Positions 36,179 to 49,681 are shown, numbered from the stretch's first letter. The stretch: 64,000 bases of DNA from Sycobia sp. Sy_11 (GCA_018907035.1 JACCIC010000037.1:434001-498000), one strand, 5' to 3'. Translations and numbers: made by a program. The notes: generated by a model not told the origin, from the letters alone.

Positions 36179-37601
36179 GTAAGTGTATTATATTATTAAA
36201 CATTCATAATAATACTGTGACTTATTCTGATAAGTATGTTCTTAATGTATCTAAACACTTATAAGTTCCAAAATATACGATTTTATCAAACGTATGGAGA
36301 ACACCAATTGTAGAACAAACTGTTTGATGGTGAAGAATAGATATGGAATTTATATATTTTCGGTAAATCTTACAATTGATCATTATCAATACTCGCCTTC
36401 AGGTTATAAATATAAACTTTTTTGCTTGTAAACCAACTGGTAACTATGTTGCATCATATTGAATTTTACACTCTAAATTACAACCATTTGATTATAATTT
36501 AATACAATGATAGTTATTATACTAACAATAATAATATTCGAAGATGATTTAAGAAGCAGAATGTATTCAGCAGAGATTATAATATGGGATAAGTTATTCA
36601 TCAATCAGGAAAAATATTAAGTAAAGGTGTCACATAGACTATTAATCCTTCACATCCTGATATGAAGCAATGAAAAAACTTGATGAGAAGACGAGCGTTT
36701 AGATGAAGGAGCTGTATTTAAATTCTTAATTAAAATTCAAATTCAATTTAAATTCAAATAAATCACTCAACATTTCAGTAATAAGAATTTGGTAAGAAAG
36801 TATAACAGCGAAATAATTATGTTTGCAAGCTACAGATAACCAATCGTACCTGAGTCGATAAAGGATAATGCGTTCTCGCTATCCAATATTTCTAAAAACG
36901 AATCAATAACAAGCATGCTATTTAATACATGACGCTTATGAAAAGAGTGTTATCAGCATCTCATGGAATCGAACAAGTATAGTCAAAATGCTGCAAAACT
37001 AAACTCTGAGCGAAATATTTTTTTTTTTTTAATTGAACACAAATTAGTGACAATAATACCAGAAATGTAAAATACTTGATAACATGTACGAATTACTTGT
37101 TGAGTGTCAGAATTCAAATTTAACAATGGAGTAAACCAAAGTCTAGGATCGTTAAGGTTAGTTTCATAGTTTACAAGCATATTTTGAATGGGAATACACG
37201 GTAGAGTAGTTCAACGTAAATTGCACAAATGCATCCGACTTTCAAAAACACAAAACTATAATCTTTTTAGAAATAGTTGTCAAACGCTTAACGGGCGACT
37301 ACTACAAAATAGCATCAATAATAATCTTATGTAGAACCTGGTTCAAAGGTCAAGAATCTTTACAAATCATGAACATTATTCATACCTTTACACTAAGGAA
37401 TATAGTGTAGCAGATCATTTGAAATATTCACAGACTAAAACACAACCCTGAGGTACACCAGAATTAGCAAAAGCCCAATCAAATATAACATCATCATCTT
37501 TAATATTAGCACGTCTCCGACTAGTTATAAATAACTACGAAAACCACCTAATATACAAGTAATCGCAGTTAACATAATAATAAATAGTTTGATACAAGTA
37601 C

Positions 37602-37634
<33 letters not shown>

Positions 37635-38362
37635 TTTATATTTGTTTCTAATAAAACGATACAAAATTTAATTCAGTAATAAAACATTATAATATTATTT
37701 ACTAACCATTGAAAACATTTGCTACGTCTTTACCGACGATTTCATCAAGATCTAAAGAGTACTAGAAATACTATAAATACCATAAAATATTATAGTAAGT
37801 TAGTCGAATTGACATCAAAGTACAAATATAAAAGATCATCGGTCAATAAATTATTCATTCATTAGTCAACAAATATCAGTTAATAAAGTAAAAGCTACAA
37901 ACTTTCGTTACCTCAGTCACTGTAGCCAATTATCTCTTAAATACACACATATGTAAAACTTTAAACTAGATGCATATGAGACAACACAAATAATTTAACA
38001 TAAAGCTTAACTATTTACTAAAGATCGAGGAGATACTTCTTCATTACTCGTATGAACTTATTTTTCGTTGCTTATTCTAAACAAAGCACGTGTAAATTAT
38101 TACAGCGGTGCTTGTGTCAATCGGTCGAGACCGGGATTTGAACTCGGATCACCAAGTTACTAGTCCTTCGCTCTAGTGATCGAGCCATCGTAGGCCTCTA
38201 ATATGAACTAAGAGATCGGAGACCACGATTCGCAGCAAGCAAACAGTTCGAAAAAAGTGAATCTTGAATTTGAAAAGATCATTTTCCAGTCTCAGTTTTC
38301 ATTCGAAGTAGCGCAAATTCTTTTTCCGCCTTTCAAAAGATGCCTAGGAACATATTTACAGA

Positions 38363-38414
<52 letters not shown>

Positions 38415-41195
38415 TGAGAGAGAGAGCTGTATTTGCATCTTTGTATACAACATTACAAAGTATACTTAATTCAATTAAATATTTAATAAATATTTAATTC
38501 AATTAAATAAATAAATATCCCCTTTACGCATGATGAAAATAGATCGAATAAACATAGGGAAATTATAAAATATTAGACATAAAAATTTAATAAAAGCATC
38601 TATACGTAAAAAGAATACAATAAAATTATAACAAAAATTGTAATGATAATATGTAATTAAATGAATTCAAAATTTTACAAGTACTAATTCATACTCAATT
38701 TTTAATAATTGTTATTAAAATAATAATAGTAGTAGTAGAAAGTAATTCATTAAGAAATTTGAGAGAAAATTGATATGTCAAAAACAAACGACATAATATG
38801 ATGCATAATAAGAATTGTACAAGTACATCTTCATTATAAACTAGAATACTAATCCGTGTTCTGTGTATGTGTACAACATATTCGAGAATTTTACAAGATT
38901 AAAGATTACGTTAGAAATAGAAAGAAAATTAATAATCACTTTTAATAGTTCCTGAAAGAGGTACATAATAAAGAAGGGCTACATATGTGTTACGTTTAGG
39001 ATGCAACAGAACATTAAAGTTACTTAATATATTAATACATTAATGTTAATTACCGAATGGATAAAATCGTTATTCCATTCGAAATAATAGAAAAAGCCAA
39101 CAATGCCATAAGTTTGACCCTTTGACTCTAAACACATATTCAACAGATTTACAATTTGTAAGTAAAATGACTTCTCAAAGGTATCTCTAAGGTAGCTTGA
39201 AAGCCACTGTATACAACAGAGGCATAGTCAAGCCTAGAAAATTCCAAGTTATTCATGAAATTCCTCTTCAACTTAAACGTTAACGCACGTTAAAAAAGTT
39301 CGTGTGTACATGTAATGCATCATGAATGCTTTCATAGATATTGGCTAATTACGAGGACGGTTTGAAAAGCTTCTAGCCTAAATTACAGATGACAGTAAGA
39401 AGTCTCATTTTTAGTTTGTACTATTGTATAGTAACATATACCTTACCAGATTGTATATAATTTATCAATTTGAAAAATAATACGGCAAGTAAGAAATTTA
39501 TAATTTTTTTTTCAGTTTCAGGATTCTCTAAAGAGGCTATCGTGGGGGGTAGTCTCGCAGAAGAAGATTCTTTCAAGTACCTAGTTGAAATTATGGCAAG
39601 AAGAAATTTTTCTGACGAATATCATTCTCGTTGCGGAGGTTCCCTGTTAAGTGATAAGGTTGTACTATCCGCTGCTCACTGTTTCATGGACAGTGATGGA
39701 AATTTAGTGCAGCTCACGTTTTCAATTATGGCAGCGACGAATATTTTGAACGACCGGGATGCTTTATACGTTGATATAGACACGATCTATAGACTCAAAG
39801 TTTATCAAATTATTTACTTCAATGATATCGCTTTAGCCACGGTAACTTTAACAGCTTATTTATAATATTAATATTACATATTTTAGTAATGTTTTTATGA
39901 CAGTAAATACACCGTCAAAATTATGTATATGCCGCACTTCATAGTGATTTGTACAATGAAACACTAATACTATAATATTTATAATTAATTCCATCAAGAT
40001 TTTCATTAGAAATATTCATTTAATATAGAACTTTTTTACTTTTATACAGTCACTTTCTTTTTATGCTGATCAAAAAAATTCTAAAAAATAAAATTAGAGA
40101 GTTCAACATAGCAAATTAACGCTTAATAGAAATATTTTATTACTCACAGCTGAAACGAGAAATAGGAATTGGGCTTAATAATAAATTGAGTAAACTCAAT
40201 TTACCAAAAAAGGACGAAGTGTTTTATGGTTTTACGGGATTGTTCGCTGGATTTGGACACCATTGGGCTGTGTATAAAAAAAACACCACTGCTGGACGGA
40301 ACTATAGAATTATCTCTGATCGCGTAGACAACTATTTACGATCTGCATCTGTAAAACTTTTAAAGCCCAATGAAATTCCACCGAAATATAGTTTTATGGA
40401 AAATATGGGTATTGTCTTGGGCACAATGATACCAGAAAATGAAGATATCGGCGCTTGCACGGTGCGTTAATTAATATTTGTAATACTGGTTAGATTCAAA
40501 AGATAAACGCATTTTTCAATCCGTAAATTGCAGATAAATCGAACAGCTCAAATGCACCTTTTTGTTATTATAGTCCAACTTATGCTAATAATTTCAAACA
40601 GACAAAACAAGATAGCATTTAGCAAAATGAAGATTAGTGTCTTGAAAACACTATCATTGCTGTCTGACTTTTTCTATAATCTGGCTCCTATCTGCCATTT
40701 CATGTACAAGGGACTACGGTATAATTGTAAAGACGTTATCAACATATCTTTTATAGATGATTGATTCAAAATTTAATTTAGTCATTGCAATATTCTCTAA
40801 TTTTGAACCAATTATCTATAAAAGATATGTTGATGACATCTTTACAATTGTACCAGAAAGGTGTGTAGACGAAATGGTATATGTTTTTAATTCCATCCAT
40901 GATAAAATTAAATATACAAGAGAAATAGAATCAGACAATAAATTAAGTTTTTTGAACGCCAAGGTTATTAGAGTTAGTAATAACAGAGTAAAATTAAATT
41001 GATATAGAAAACCTACATGGTCACTTAAATTGTTTAATTTTAACTCACACCATCTATTCGGAAACAAGATAGCTACTGTAAAGGGAGTCATCGACAGAGC
41101 AATCAAATTATCACACAATGATTTTAGAAAAGATCATTTCAAATTAGTTAAAGAGATTCATTAACAATGATTATCCAGTAAAAATGATATAAAAA

Positions 41196-41231
<36 letters not shown>

Positions 41232-41750
41232 TCAGATTTATAACAATAATAGAGAATATTATATGAAAGCTAAAAATAAAAATAATAAAATCGTAGTGTT
41301 AATATATGTAAAAGGTTTATCAAAAAGAATTAGAAGTACTTTTAGAAAACAAAATCTTCAAAAATAATAGAAGAAGCTTATTTAAAATTTGTAAAGATAA
41401 CGATGATAAATGTTTAAAAGCAGTACTGTAACTTAAGACTTTAAGAATTAGTAAAAAACAAACTTGAACACTGTAGCCTGATAATGCGTGTTTTCAATTT
41501 TTCTAATGATAAAAAATATACTTTTCAGGGAGATAGTGGTAACGCCCTTGTGATAAATAACATAGCTGCCGCGATTTTGGTAGCAACTCAGTCTAACTGT
41601 AAGGATTCCAATGAGGGCAGCTTCTACTTGGAGGTTTCAGGGTACATAGACTTTATTGAGGGTATCATGACAGGATTTTTAACTAAAAATACATTATCGT
41701 TTACTAATCATCCGCACATAGGAAAGCAATTGAAAAATTGTAAAAATTAA
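36115..41750 (+). CDS. S1A serine protease-like protein 1, secreted (four exons)
   Basis: Proposed join: 36115-36178, 39522-39841, 40150-40461, 41529-41750, giving 305 residues. Exon 1 encodes a hydrophobic signal peptide (MKLIKLYIPYFILT...) and ends in phase 1 at caag/gtaagt. Exon 2 has GFSKEA-IVGG, the CGGSLL block, His57 in SAAHC and Asp102 in NDIALA. Exon 3 has GFGHHW where SGWG usually stands. Exon 4 has GDSGNA with Ser195, then a C-terminal helix and a 25-residue tail. The acceptor at 39522 was preferred to 39516 because it gives the 320-nt exon seen in both paralogues. Odd points: no Arg/Lys before IVGG, Gly at 189, Ala-Thr-Gln in place of Ser-Trp-Gly 214-216, and no Cys168/Cys182. A chymotrypsin-fold secreted hydrolase is certain by motif; activity and substrate are not. 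Intron 3 holds a reverse-transcriptase relic. Confidence 0.85.
37602..37633. repeat. (GA)n microsatellite in protease 1 intron 1
   Basis: About 30 bases of GA repeat with one interruption. Confidence 0.9.
38076..38198 (-). mobile_element. tRNA-derived SINE, head portion, in protease 1 intron 1
   Basis: The reverse complement from 38198 reads ggcctacgatggctcgatca, then a B box with one change (gttcaaatcc), cgaccgattgacac and gctgtaataatttac. Homology to the 28-kb copy stops near 38076 after ctttgttta. The 3' body and A-tail are missing, which is unusual because SINEs normally truncate at the 5' end; a later deletion is likely. Confidence 0.8.
38363..38427. repeat. (GA)n microsatellite in protease 1 intron 1
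   Basis: About 65 bases of GA repeat. The plus-strand frame 38257-38469 encodes an Arg-Glu run through it and is an artefact. Confidence 0.95.
39522..39841 (+). CDS. Protease 1, exon 2 (His57, Asp102)
   Basis: Acceptor tttcag/gattc and donor acg/gtaact. 320 nt, ending in phase 0. Alternative acceptor six bases upstream (39516) stays in frame and adds two residues. Confidence 0.88.
40150..40461 (+). CDS. Protease 1, exon 3
   Basis: Acceptor ctcacag/ctgaaa and donor acg/gtgcgt. 312 nt in phase 0. It begins LKREIGI and ends IGACT; the last residues are positions 188-192. Confidence 0.88.
40600..41440 (+). mobile_element. Reverse-transcriptase fragment with foldback, in protease 1 intron 3
   Basis: The frame around 40820 reads YKRYVDDIFTIVPE, the RT catalytic box with both aspartates. 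It is followed by FNSIHDKIKYTREIE, LSFLNAKVIR (40951-40980) and, after a stop, YRKPTWS and LFNFNSHH. This set of motifs fits Penelope-like RTs. Just upstream the same RT-box region is present in reverse: 40724-40763 and 40809-40848 are inverted repeats (37 of 40). The fragment decays beyond a GA repeat at 41201-41228. Confidence 0.75.
41201..41228. repeat. (GA)n microsatellite
   Basis: About 28 bases of GA repeat inside the RT relic. Confidence 0.9.
41529..41750 (+). CDS. Protease 1, exon 4 (Ser195)
   Basis: Acceptor cttttcag/ggagatagtgg. GDSGNALV at the start, Cys220 in SNCKD, a terminal FIEGIM helix, stop TAA at 41748-41750. Confidence 0.9.
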   Translation, partial: GDSGNALVINNIAAAILVATQSNCKDSNEGSFYLEVSGYIDFIEGIMTGFLTKNTLSFTNHPHIGKQLKNCKN

Positions 41751-44203
41751 AGAATTGTATTTATATTAAATATTTCTTAGCATAATATATTTTAATTATT
41801 GAAATTCTTTATTTTTAAGTAAAAATGTTATATTTTCTGACAAATTAATTTTTAAGCAATTTTTCATGTTTTTCTAAAACTTGCTACACATGTTTCTTGA
41901 TTTTAAACAGTTCAACTTATCTCGTACTGTATACAAAAAAAAAATAATGTACTTAAAAAATGTAAATTGAGCTATAAAGAATAAAATAGTTTACGCTAAA
42001 CTTCAATAAAAACAAAATGTTAGCTGATTTTAGCATTCTACACTGTATATATCAGTTACTCACCTGCACTCACACAAAGCAATACAATTTTTTTGAAGTA
42101 ATTATTTTGGTACTGTTTAATCGCGTATGCAAATTTATCGGATACTATAAAAATTTAACTATATTTACATAAGAAATTAGACCAATCAATCAGAAATCAG
42201 ATCATAATTAGTGAAAATTACAGTAAACTAAGATTATGTTTGAGGTCACGCACCAATTGAAATGCATAAACTGACGAGTTTTCCAGAAATATAAAACAAA
42301 CTATATTCTTTTCATTAGTTTCATTGCAATCCGCTTATAATTTATATGCTTTAGCATGTCTGTGAATATGAACTTTTAGATAAGTTTTTTCTTTTAATTA
42401 ACCATTTGTCAGATAAAAGTTAATATAGTGTATAAAGTAATAAGAAAAAGTTCATCGGTTATACAACTAGCAATGAACTGATGTATTTTAGAAAACGTAC
42501 AATGCAATGTTGCGAGAAATTGGTTGGATAAGGATTAATTTAATATCTGACGGCATGCACGGAGAAAATAAAAGCAAAAGAAGAATATATTTATAATAAA
42601 AAATGATGAAATTTTAATAATGCTTATCACACTTGTGTGTGTGAGTCAAAAATTAGTAATTATTGTTAAACCGATTTGTCAATGTAAAAAGTTTAAGTGC
42701 TCAAATAGACGAAACTTAATTATAATTAAATCAAAAAGACGAAATTAAATATAATAACAAAAACTATATTTTTCGTATTATCTTTCTAATTGAACCGCGA
42801 AACTCGCATGTGCAAACATTTTTATGTTAAAAATGTAATAACACAATGCAAGTGTATTAATCGCAAGATATGGGTTTATCTATTAAAAATAGACTTTGCT
42901 TATCCTGTATATACCTTACTTCCTATACGAGTCACCGATCTGACAATTTATTCTTTTTTCTTGAAATTTGCAACACAATAACTATAAGTTAAATAAATGA
43001 AAAAATTCCATAATTATGAATGGTTGTAAGCTAAAAACTGTATCTGTTACTTTTGAATTTTCAACTATTTCAAGTCTTCTCAACTATTATTGATTTTACT
43101 GAGTCATTACTAAGAATAATAGTGTTAAACACTGTATTCATATAAAAATGATTAATTTTTTGGATCTAACTATTAAATACTCTTAACATTTATGATTACA
43201 CTGTGCATGATTAAATAAGTATGCTTGGCTACAACTTGAATCGAGTATAAATATTTATTCTAAGTGCATACAAGGTTTCTGAGTTTCTCTTTCGAATCAC
43301 TCATCCTGAAACTTGAGATCTAAGTAGGAGAATCACAATTTATTACATTATATCAATTTCTAACAAAATTGGAAAAACCTGAAGAGAAAATCACAAGTAA
43401 ACCATTTTTGGAACTAACATGACGCTCGCAGGTAAGGTAGCAACTCTTTTCATAAAATGAGCTTTTTTAACGAGGTGAAACAATATATTTGCTTTACACT
43501 AAGTGTAATTTAATCTTTATGCTACATGACTATAAAAATTTAAGGATTATTGTTTCACTACATAAAAATTCTAATTTTCATAAATTAAGCTGCAATACCA
43601 TACCTAGATCTATCTAACGAGTGAGAGAAAGAGATTGAGAGTAAGAGTCAGGATGTGAGTGACTGATGAAAGAAAGAGAGAGAGAGAGAGAGATTTCATA
43701 CGAGAAAATAACAAAATTAAAAATCAACAATTAAAGTGAGGTTGAAAAAATGTTTTTTGTTACAGTATTTTTTTCTGTATATTTATCCTTATTTCGTAAA
43801 AATGTAAATAGAAAGTTGAGGTCCGATTTTTAATTTCATATTTTCATTTCATGAGTAAAATTACGAGTAAAAAATTCCCGTTTTTGATAATCATTATGCT
43901 TACTTTATATTGCCTTCTATATTATAGATCTGTTTTGTATCTCGGTATAACAATAAAATTCCTTCATTCTTCATTACTTGTCATTTTGTTAACTATTATT
44001 TATGTTTAAGATTTATACAACTTTTGATTTACTTTTTTAACATATTCATGTTACTAATTTATTCAAATTACAGAACAATATTTTTTAAATTAAAATCTTC
44101 CGAAGCTTCTTATGATTTATGTAAGTAAATTTGGCTTTTTCTATTTCCATATTGTTATTAATTTTTAAATTAAATAAAACATTTATTACTATTCTCGTTA
44201 CAG
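41751..44203. other. Intergenic AT-rich stretch between proteases 1 and 2
   Basis: Nothing coding is supported. A GA microsatellite lies at 43670-43692. The frame 42790-42981 shows no motif. Confidence 0.5.
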
Positions 44204-44274
44204 AGAATCTAAATTGACTTATTTTATATTATGTGATAATTTTTTTAGATTCTTTTGAAAATCATATGGAAAAA

Positions 44275-44338
44275 ATGAATTATAAACGTTTGCTTATCTC
44301 TTCTTTTATAATGATAACTATTTTTCTTATAAGCCAAG
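44275..44338 (+). CDS. Protease 2, exon 1 (signal peptide)
   Basis: 64 nt, ending ccaag/gtaagt in phase 1, the same length and phase as its paralogues. Acceptor-like ttacag at 44198-44203 lies 71 bp upstream of the ATG. Confidence 0.75.
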
Positions 44339-45125
44339 GTAAGTCAATTCAATTATTCAGAATTTACACTATATTTATAAAAATAAAATATAATGTGACC
44401 AACGCGATAATTAATGCTTTCATACACGCGCGGACACATATACTAACATTAGAAACTTACATAAACATCAGCGATATCAGAAGAACTTCAAAATCTGAAT
44501 GCGTACTAACAATTGTAATATCCACTACAAAAGCTCGATTCTATCTAAAATTCTATTTGAGTACTTGTCAATACTTATTTAAATATCTAATTAGACTATA
44601 ACGAATAATGACTTCATTTAATCTTATCGTATCATATTATGTCATCCTATTGTATCATATCATATAATATCATATACTATTTTATAAAGACAAAGCGTAT
44701 CTTTGTTTGTACACGATAAACAAAAAAACTACTGAACCGATTGCCCTGAAATTCGAAATATATATTCTATATTATCTTCGGAAGGACATAGGCTAAATTA
44801 TGTGTTGAAAATCGTCTTACTTTCATCAACAAATTAGGCATGCATACATTATAAGCAATGTATTCAAATTTGATGGGGAGAATGAACCGAGTTCCACGTC
44901 GACTGCACATATCCTGCGCATTGTAAAGTGGTACTGTACGCGTGCTCATTTAACACTCTTAGCAGTTAGTCCCACTAGCGGCCAGTAGTTTACGATCCGT
45001 AAAAAAGTTCGTATCTCAACGTCCGCTTCAAAGACGTAGTGTTTTCTAGACCATACTTTTAAATTTCAGTTGATACCAGTACCTAAATATTCACGATATT
45101 TAATTTGAAATACAAAAATCTACAA

Positions 45126-45175
<50 letters not shown>

Positions 45176-47481
45176 AGATACGGCTTCTACGAAAAAATAA
45201 TATACTTTCACATGTTCGGGCGATAGAATACAAAACTCTTCGTAAAAGTCATTCCGACATACCTGGACATCGTATCCTACCAACCAAACATGAAACTCCC
45301 CCTACCGATCAAATACAAAACTCCCCATAGAAATCTTCTCAAAATACCTGGCATCCTATTCTACTCTTCGAACACGAAACTTTCGGTCAAAGTCGTCCCA
45401 TGACATCCGGACATCGTGTTCTACTACCCAAATACGAAACCTCTCGTAAAAGTCGTCGGAAGACATCTGGACATCCTGTTCTATTGTCCGAATACTACTC
45501 CATTTTACTGTTCTACTACCAACTGAAATTGAAGCCAAAAAAATGTCTGTAAAATAGTACCTTTTTGATGTGGACGCTGAGATAGCAGCTTTTTATACGG
45601 TGCTATGCAACGATAGATAAAATTATCTATAGGAATATGCATTTATGAGTATTTGTTACATACCTATTATTGAATCGTTCAATAAATCGGTTAAATTATT
45701 ATGTCGAGCGAAACCGAGACGTGGTTGCTAGTTTATATATATTATCAGTAATTTATAATTATTCATATATCTCTCCTTATGATAATTGCAATATTAAATT
45801 TGGCCCTACCCGCATAAGTAGTTCGAATAATTCTGTACAAAATTATATATTTTTCTTAATAGAGATTAAATTTTCTACTAAGTTAATCCCGTATATTTCA
45901 TTTTTATGTGATTAAATGTTAACGTTAAACTTTTATTCTCTGTTTTTCTGAAGCAATCTTATAAATTTTCGCAATACAAGGAGTAACTGAACATCTTGTT
46001 CAAAAACGTTGCCATAAGACTATATGTAAATAGAATCAAGCCCCACGTTTTACAAACGTTTCTTGTTCTTTAATTGATCTAATTAAAAATAATAACCTGA
46101 TAATCCAATTTATTACTTTTAACATGAGGAAGAATATATGTAAAATAAATAATCCTCTACTACAAACTCATTAGTAAACATTGTTTGAAAAAAGCCTCCA
46201 AGATATTCGAATGCCTTTACCGCCAAAATCAACGATTGCTCCATGAAAATTAACTTACGATTTGTAAGTATGTATGAATTAATTTATATGTTTAATTAAT
46301 TTGTAATGTATATGTTTAATTAACTATATGTTTTATTAATTTGTATTATAATTATGAAACATAAAGTGGTAGGATAAAATAAAATTTCATTCAACCTTTT
46401 AATTTTCTACATGAGAAATTAATCATTTTATCTGGATACGCATAAATATACATTAATTATCATTAAGATCCCCTGGTAGAAATTTAACAATTTTTAATAG
46501 GGTGGAAAGTAGTTACTAGGTAGTGAAAATAGAATCAATCATTGTGGCTAGAAACAAGGTAAATCTTAGAATGCAAAATGTGAACGTTGTCAATAAAATT
46601 AACAAAAAGGTAGAAACTAGGTTTAAAAACTAGTTAAAAACTAGGTAGAAACTAGGTAAAAAATAGATTATTTTTAACCTTGTTTTTGGTTAGTAAATTA
46701 GCAATTTATTTAACAATTAATATTTATATAATATTATAACATTATGTTGTTGATTTAATAAAAGAAAAATCATAAGATACGGAAACTAATAATTTAAAAA
46801 AATTACAAAGTAATAATGAAGTCTGTTTTTCGTTCGATTTTGTCATCAAAATTATACGTAATAAATTATTTTTGGAAATATTTTCCTTTTATTATTTAAC
46901 ATCTAAAATTTCACACGAAGCAATTTATTAAAAAATTCTATTTTTTGATGTCGTATACCAGTTTCAATTATTGGTTGTTAATTAATTATTCTATCCTATT
47001 TATTTATAAAATAAATAATATCATTTGAAATTTTTGAAATTTTAGAACATAAAATTAATTTGTTAAATTAAAAATCATGCTGAGTTCGTAACTTTAATTC
47101 GTAATTTGAATTTATGGAGAGTGTTCATACGGCATATCTGATGATTTGCCATACCCGCAAGTGGTAAAACATAATCTTGGTTAGTATATAAGCCCGATAA
47201 TAACTTCACATAAGTATAACATATATTATATATGAATGTATAAGCTATTGTCAATGCGTTGTATATGTATTTAGCTGTATAAGGTATATAGAACTTACGT
47301 ACTTATAAGTTACTTCAAAATTTTCCAAATGAACTTGATAAACATTTATAATTAATTCATTAAAATAATGATTAAAGTCAATGAATTTATATAAGAAAAC
47401 ATAATAACGATATCAATTTTTTAGCTAGGTTATATATTATACCTCGCTTAACCTTGTTTTAAGATAAAGTTTAGTCATAAC

Positions 47482-47548
<67 letters not shown>

Positions 47549-49643
47549 TATTCCATAACGAAAATATTAATTGCCCATTAACTAGGGAATAACTAGATGA
47601 AAAGGAATAAAAACAACAACCTATTTTCTATTTTTAAAAATAATTTCAGTTTCAATAGGTAAAACATACCTAGTTTCAAGGTAACTTTATTGGAAACGTA
47701 ACATATATTTACTCCAAACTAACTATTATAGCTATTAAATACCTAAAAAATAGCTTCAAAAATCTAACTATAAATCGGACGGAATGATGTAAAAAATGTT
47801 ACATGTTTTCCTATTTACTACCGAACAAAGATACCCTGTTACTAGGTATCTTCATTTGAAAATACCTTGTTTATACTTTAAAAATAGAATGCATTTCTAC
47901 CAGGGCCGCCATATCTATTGTGAGAAATTATTATACAACATTCTATATTGATTTGCAAAAAAGTCAATTACACATTTATTTAACAAAACCAACATCGCAA
48001 CAGTACATATTCAAAAGTGAAGTGTCGAATTCAAATTCACGATCATCAGTTCAACCATTCACCATAATAGATTCTATATGGCCTTTTCCGATTGGCAATT
48101 AAGGGAAAAAGTATAAAAATTGGTTTCTGTCTCCATACGTGGTTGGAAATTGGTTTATTTGCTATTTCTATTCAAATTGAAATTAGTATGTTTAAATGGC
48201 CGTAACACCGCGATCTTTACTACTAAATAAGATATTCTAATTGTGATACTACGATCATTCAACATGTCTTCCCTTGTATTTAAAATTGGTCCTATGCTAG
48301 TGGAATTGTTTAGATTATTGTGCTTCAATATATTGAAAAATATAATTATTGTTCTATAATTTATAAAAATTTTATTTTTCGTTTTGTTAAAGTAGGCATT
48401 TAAATATTATATTGTCGTGCTGAAATAAATGTCGATTTTGAAATATTGAAAAAGATCTAAGCAATATTTAAGCAATAAAATATTTCTTTTTCAGCTTCAG
48501 GGTTATCTAAAGAAGGCATTGTAGGTGGTTATAACGCAGACATTAATTATTTTTCATATCAAGTCGAAATTTTAGGGAAAAAAAATGACACTGATCAATA
48601 TTTTCCAATTTGCGGGGGCTCTCTTTTAAGCGATTCTTTCGTATTATGCGCAGCTCATTGCTTTATGAAAACTAAAACAGAATTAACAAATTATACATTT
48701 TCAATCATGGCGGGAATGATTAATTTAAACGATCCTAATGCTGTCTACGTAGAAATAGATGTAATATATGGACTCCAACACTATGAAGCTATTTATATCA
48801 ACGATATTGCAGTGGCCAAAGTAAGTTATTTATTCCATTATAAATATTGAATATTGTTATGAATTCTCCGATATATCTAGCAAAATAATTTAAATAAAGC
48901 GAATTTATCTATTCTATAGATAGGTTTCGGAAACTGCATTAAGACATAGATAATTCATAAGTTTACTCGTGCGTAAAAATTAGAAATTGCTCTTGCTCAG
49001 AAAGCGCAGTGCTTACAAAAACCTTATAATATTGTTGGATGCCTGAATTAAGAGTAACGAAATCAAAGATTGATATTTATAAATCCTCTACAAATAAAGC
49101 GATTATGACATTTTCTATTTATTTCTCGATCACTTTTGAAAGCACTTTCGTATTATACACGAAGTACAGATACATTGAAATGGTTTCATATGTTCTGTAT
49201 TAAACTTAAAATATGAAATACAAATAAATAAAGTAGTTATTACCCAGTCATTCCATATTTTTCTAGACGATACCCTTGCAGTTTTTTTCTCGCCAAAATC
49301 AAGTTATTATTGATCTCGCAAATCATGTAAATAGGCAATCCAATTGCCATTTTTCAATTTCAAATTTATAAGATTACAGTTCCAAAATCACCTTAATTTA
49401 ATAAATAAACCATACTTTTTAAATTCTCTTCTTTGTTCTTTATTTAAGTCATTCAACAAGAAAATCTTAGATTAACAAATACACCCCATATAATAATATC
49501 TTTACTAACTCTAACTATACAGAAAAATTATACAGAAGTAATTAGAATGAAAATATTTTAGTTATATATAATCGCATTACAGTGGTTTTTATAAAATATT
49601 TTTAAAGTCATGCGTGCAACTCGACTAAGAGTTATCTATTGTA

Positions 49644-49681
<38 letters not shown>

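Larger units (their letters stand above)
44670..45731 (+). mobile_element. Non-autonomous Helitron in protease 2 intron 1
   Basis: It begins with TC (tcatatactattttataaag) and the widely conserved insect Helitron 5' region: gtatctttgtttgtacacga-aaac, actactgaaccgattgccct-gaaattcg, and ggacataggcta. It ends cggttaaatta...gagcgaaaccgagacgtggttgCTAG followed by T, the Helitron 3' rule, with a GC-rich hairpin-prone tail. It is 1062 bp with no Rep/helicase gene, so it was mobilised in trans. It contains a TA microsatellite and a 60-bp minisatellite. Confidence 0.8.

Noticed and set aside
38257..38469. 70-codon frame with an Arg-Glu run
   Set aside because: It is a translation of the GA microsatellite.
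40186..41118. RT frames as exons of protease 1
   Set aside because: The frames 40528-41118 contain the YVDD box and lie between clear protease splice sites, so they are an intronic retroelement.
44233..44601. 122-codon frame as a separate gene
   Set aside because: Only the first part from 44275 is coding, as the signal-peptide exon; the rest is read-through into the intron after gtaagt.
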